Assembly (NCBI GenBank): GCA_964416905.1
Contig: CAYQFL010000009.1
Coordinates: 1-27,076, forward strand
Source of the DNA: JASKKU01 sp964416905
GTDB taxonomy: Archaea; Nanobdellota; Nanobdellia; Woesearchaeales; JASKKU01
Reading direction: 5' to 3'
DNA: 27,076 bases
In this document: positions 24,839 through 27,076 of the stretch, one piece after another
Numbering within the stretch: the first letter of the stretch is position 1
Layout of the letters: the number at the start of each line of letters is the position of its first letter
Position numbers and translations under genes: made by a program
Notes under the pieces: model-generated
The model's input: the letters and a program-made list of their open reading frames with translations, nothing else
Told to the model about the DNA's origin: nothing
Databases searched by the model: none

Positions 24839-25422
24839 CTTAACTTGTATCCTATTCGCAACCGCAATGAATCATTAAAACAAGGTATTGAATAATCAGC
24901 AAACAGAGTAGGTGTTGAAACTGTTTTCAATTCAGGCTCTTTATTACGATAAAAAACATCTATTCTTACAACTTCAACTTTAATCAGTTCAGTTCTATCC
25001 TCTCCAGCTCTTCTTATTTCATAGGTTAAGTTTAATGATTTGTTAAGAAAATCAAGAGTATACTTTAGAATGTCTTCTCTATTTAAAGAAACAAAATCCT
25101 CACTTGAAACATTATATAACGAATACTCTTCAGAACCATTGCAATACAAGTAAAGCAAATCGTTCATCGTTAGGTTTTTCACAGAGGTATCATCCTTAAC
25201 AGCCAATTCAGTATAACCATTCAGAGCCTTCAACAGTTCTGACCTAAAATATGTTAAATAATCAAAGTTAAAGGTTGAATCGAAAACAACATTACCACCG
25301 CAAGATTTTATTTGTAACACAATAATAAAAAATATGACAATAACAATAAACAGAATCACGCCACTGATATCAGCAGTCAAATCTGAAATTATTCCTCTTT
25401 TTCCGATTTTTCTAGATTTCAT
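24835..25422 (-). CDS. Pilin-like membrane protein with KRG-type N-terminus
   Basis: The protein has 195 residues. Basic MKSRKIGKRG is followed by polar ISDLTAD and a long hydrophobic helix (about 18-38). The KRG motif before the helix is the type seen in archaeal class III signal peptides, although the distance to the helix is longer than usual. The remainder is a predicted extracellular domain with a few Cys (SCGG right after the helix, LYCNGS, PCFNDS). It starts 6 bases after the stop of the previous gene. No specific family is recognised. Confidence 0.83.
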   Translation of the reverse strand: MKSRKIGKRGIISDLTADISGVILFIVIVIFFIIVLQIKSCGGNVVFDSTFNFDYLTYFRSELLKALNGYTELAVKDDTSVKNLTMNDLLYLYCNGSEEYSLYNVSSEDFVSLNREDILKYTLDFLNKSLNLTYEIRRAGEDRTELIKVEVVRIDVFYRNKEPELKTVSTPTLFADYSIPCFNDSLRLRIGYKLR

Positions 25423-25428
25423 CTTACT

Positions 25429-25926
25429 TTAATTTGGGTAAACTATGTCAATCAAGAGTTTTGCATTTTTTTGTACAGAATCATTATCGTAAACAACATT
25501 CTTCTCAATCAAATATCTTGAAAACAAACTCATATCACTTTCAATTTTAGCCCACGCTTTATATTTATCTTTGTTGAAATAAACGCTCCATTTTGGCCTA
25601 TTATCTACATAAAGGGTTGCATTAATCGCGACAATGCTTTTGTAAAGTTCATTATTGCTTATATAAAAACAATCTTCAAACTCTTCTTGTTTCCCTTCCT
25701 CAATAATTCCTAAGTAAATCCTGCCATTAAGTTCTTTGCTTAAACATTTTTCTACAATGTTTGCGTATATTGCAGACTCCAAATCTTCAGAACTTATTTT
25801 GCCTTTGAAATAATGCAAAACTATTCCTGAAACTATAACAATAACTATGACTGCAAAAGCAAAATGGAATAAAAGTTTAACACTATTTTCGCTAATTGCT
25901 CCTCTCTTGAACAACTTAATCAACAC
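25429..25926 (-). CDS. Pilin-like membrane protein with KRG-type N-terminus
   Basis: The protein has 165 residues as counted from a GTG at 25926 that lies within the GGAGG ribosome binding site itself (25926-25930). The real start is therefore probably downstream: the TTG at 25914 (giving MFKRGAISEN) or the ATT at 25920. All candidates keep KRG before the hydrophobic helix (about residues 18-41). The exposed part has Cys in 'VEKCLS' and 'FEDCFYIS', possibly a disulfide. It lies 8 bases after the preceding gene. A pseudopilin role is inferred from N-terminal pattern and operon. Confidence 0.8.
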   Translation of the reverse strand: MLIKLFKRGAISENSVKLLFHFAFAVIVIVIVSGIVLHYFKGKISSEDLESAIYANIVEKCLSKELNGRIYLGIIEEGKQEEFEDCFYISNNELYKSIVAINATLYVDNRPKWSVYFNKDKYKAWAKIESDMSLFSRYLIEKNVVYDNDSVQKNAKLLIDIVYPN

Positions 25927-25934
25927 CTCCAGTA

Positions 25935-26357
25935 TTAAGGATTGTTAAACGAAGCTTGGGCATAAAAATTATTAGACACTTTTGAAATGTTTATGGATAT
26001 TAACCTTAAACCCGGGAAATAAGTTTTAGTATCTTTATGATGGATATAAGGGAAAATTTTTTCTAAGTTCTTCTCTTTAAGCGAGTATGCCTTAACAACC
26101 ACACCATCAGCACTAACATTATAATATTTGTTTTCAAAAGGGGTTTCATAAGTTACATTAACATCGTCTTGCAAGGAATACATCGTTGACATTATCAAAG
26201 CAATATCCCTGGCTGTAGTTTTAAGCTTGAAATCGTCTAAGTTTGTTGTTAAATTCACAAAACTAATGAGAGAAGCGCCTAAAAGAGAGAGCAAAACTAA
26301 CTCTATAATAATCATCAATATCATGTTTGTTTGGCTTAATTTGTTTAATCTCATCAT
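25935..26357 (-). CDS. Small membrane protein of the pilin-like operon
   Basis: The protein has 140 residues: a polar N-terminus (MMRLNKLSQTN), a hydrophobic helix (about 12-35), then a predicted extracellular domain of about 100 residues without Cys. The overall shape resembles TadE-like or pseudopilin proteins: one N-terminal helix continuing into an amphipathic stretch (LDDFKLKTTARDIALIMSTMY). Two consecutive ATG codons make the exact start ambiguous by one residue. It starts 5 bases after the stop of the Cys-rich gene. Confidence 0.82.
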   Translation of the reverse strand: MMRLNKLSQTNMILMIIIELVLLSLLGASLISFVNLTTNLDDFKLKTTARDIALIMSTMYSLQDDVNVTYETPFENKYYNVSADGVVVKAYSLKEKNLEKIFPYIHHKDTKTYFPGLRLISINISKVSNNFYAQASFNNP

Positions 26358-26362
26358 TTTTG

Positions 26363-26593
26363 TTAAATGCTCTTTTTAACACAGCAGAACTTAGATTCTT
26401 CACAACCAAAACCACTCATAGCAATTTCATCTTCATTGCATTCTGACTCTAAATCAACGCATTTATCACAGTTGTTTACTTGAGTTTCACTTACATTATG
26501 GACCATTCTGTTAAAGATAATAATTACTGTAACAACAACTACAAGCATTAGTATAAACCTTATTAGCGTGCCTAAAGCAGAAGCCTTTTTCAT
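26363..26593 (-). CDS. Small Cys-rich membrane protein, first gene of the pilin-like operon
   Basis: The protein has 76 residues. KKA near the N-terminus and a hydrophobic helix (about 8-28) are followed by a 45-residue exposed tail with six Cys at 42, 45, 52, 64, 70 and 71, in the order CxxC-x6-C-x11-C-x5-CC. The 'GFGCEESKFCC' end resembles small disulfide-rich modules that I know from other archaeal secreted proteins. The start is fixed by AAGGTGA, 7 bases between AGG and ATG, and a TATA box about 40 bases upstream. It leads the operon, so it may be the most expressed member. Confidence 0.83.
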   Translation of the reverse strand: MKKASALGTLIRFILMLVVVVTVIIIFNRMVHNVSETQVNNCDKCVDLESECNEDEIAMSGFGCEESKFCCVKKSI

Positions 26594-26631
26594 TTCATCA
26601 CCTTAGTGTTAATGCTTATTTTCATCTGAGA

Positions 26632-26641
26632 GATATATAAG
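26632..26641 (-). promoter_or_regulatory. TATA box of the pilin-like operon
   Basis: The minus strand reads CTTATATATC, 39 bases before the start codon at 26593. No other convincing promoter lies between the six genes, which are separated by at most 8 bases or overlap. Confidence 0.6.
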
Positions 26642-26695
26642 ATTTTCCTTTCAAGCACCTTCTGTTAGTTTATAAATGATTCTAGCAAACCGAAA

Positions 26696-26705
26696 AATAT
26701 AAAAG
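26696..26705 (+). promoter_or_regulatory. TATA box of the right-edge gene
   Basis: AATATAAAAG is preceded by CCGAAA, a plausible BRE. It lies 32-41 bases before the GTG at 26737, giving a leader of about 10-15 bases with a GGTGGT site. Confidence 0.55.
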
Positions 26706-26736
26706 AGGGTTTTGTTATCTACTTGTTGGTGGTACT

Positions 26737-27076
26737 GTGAGCTTGGAAAAAAAGGTTGATGAACTCCACAATTCAGGAGTTAAAGGCTTTTTCAAGAATC
26801 TATTGATAGGTGCAACTGCTGCAGCATTAACCTTCACTTCTGGCATAGGTCTTTCTTATGACGGAAAATCAGATTACAAAGCGCCAGTTATTTCTAGTGT
26901 TTTCAACAACACAAAAGAAGAAGACCCCTTCGGAGACCAGAGATTAACATTCTTGGTAGAAACCTTTGAAGGAAACGATGTTTATCTAGATATCTATGCC
27001 AACGGAAAACAGGTTAAATCTGAAAGAATAAATGCCATAGAACAATTTGATGAGATAAAAGGAGGTATAAAAGCTG
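26737..27076 (+). CDS. Exported or membrane-anchored protein, N-terminal part only
   Basis: A frame of 113 codons starts at a GTG with GGTGGT just upstream and runs off the right edge. The N-terminus is polar and charged for about 22 residues (MSLEKKVDELHNSGVKGFFK), followed by a hydrophobic segment (LLIGATAAALTFTSGIGL), so it is either a long signal peptide or a membrane anchor. The following 75 residues look like a beta-rich extracellular domain (LTFLVETFEGNDVYLDIYAN). No family is recognised from this part. Confidence 0.75.
   Translation, partial: MSLEKKVDELHNSGVKGFFKNLLIGATAAALTFTSGIGLSYDGKSDYKAPVISSVFNNTKEEDPFGDQRLTFLVETFEGNDVYLDIYANGKQVKSERINAIEQFDEIKGGIKA

Overview
The window looks like a contig from a low-GC archaeon, most likely of the DPANN type. 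The evidence is indirect: AT-rich spacers, archaeal-style TATA boxes about 30-45 bases before start codons, ribosome binding sites of the AGG(TG) kind usually 7 bases before the start, oligo-T stretches after genes, and many secreted or membrane proteins with pilin-like N-termini. No rRNA or tRNA gene was seen, so the lineage is an inference.

Layout. (1) Positions 1-7282, minus strand: the N-terminal part of a giant secreted protein of more than 2,400 residues (four DUF2341-like modules, two LamG/concanavalin-like modules, lectin-like and Ig-like regions). It carries an internal 1335-bp in-frame duplication and a suspicious G6 run at its start. (2) 7628-9358, minus: a secreted, C-terminally anchored protein resembling archaeal S-layer or cell-wall-binding proteins. 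(3) 9529-10179, 14494-15183 and 15399-16094, minus: three small secreted paralogues that share a conserved promoter element and leader hairpins. (4) 10448-13958, plus: a moxR - DUF58 - VWA operon, followed by a 100-N scaffold gap (14090-14189) and the tail of an unknown ORF. (5) 16464-17840, plus: a multi-pass membrane protein with a long coiled coil. (6) 17874-21203, minus: four tandem paralogues of an unrecognised helical family, two of them with almost identical promoters. (7) 21358-22815, plus: a glucose-6-phosphate isomerase-like gene and acylphosphatase. (8) 22812-26593, minus: a compact six-gene operon of pilin-like or single-pass membrane proteins. (9) 26737 to the end, plus: the start of another exported or membrane-anchored protein.

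How it fits together. Most of the window concerns the cell envelope: a giant adhesin-like protein, an S-layer-like protein, three probably abundant small secreted proteins under a common promoter type, and a putative pseudopilus operon. The MoxR-DUF58-VWA module is of a type generally thought to act as a chaperone or maturation system, and could act on these surface proteins; that link is inference from neighbourhood only. The least explained elements are the four-paralogue helical family, the shared promoter and leader architecture of the small secreted proteins, and several genes whose best ribosome binding site points to a non-standard start codon or to a frameshift.
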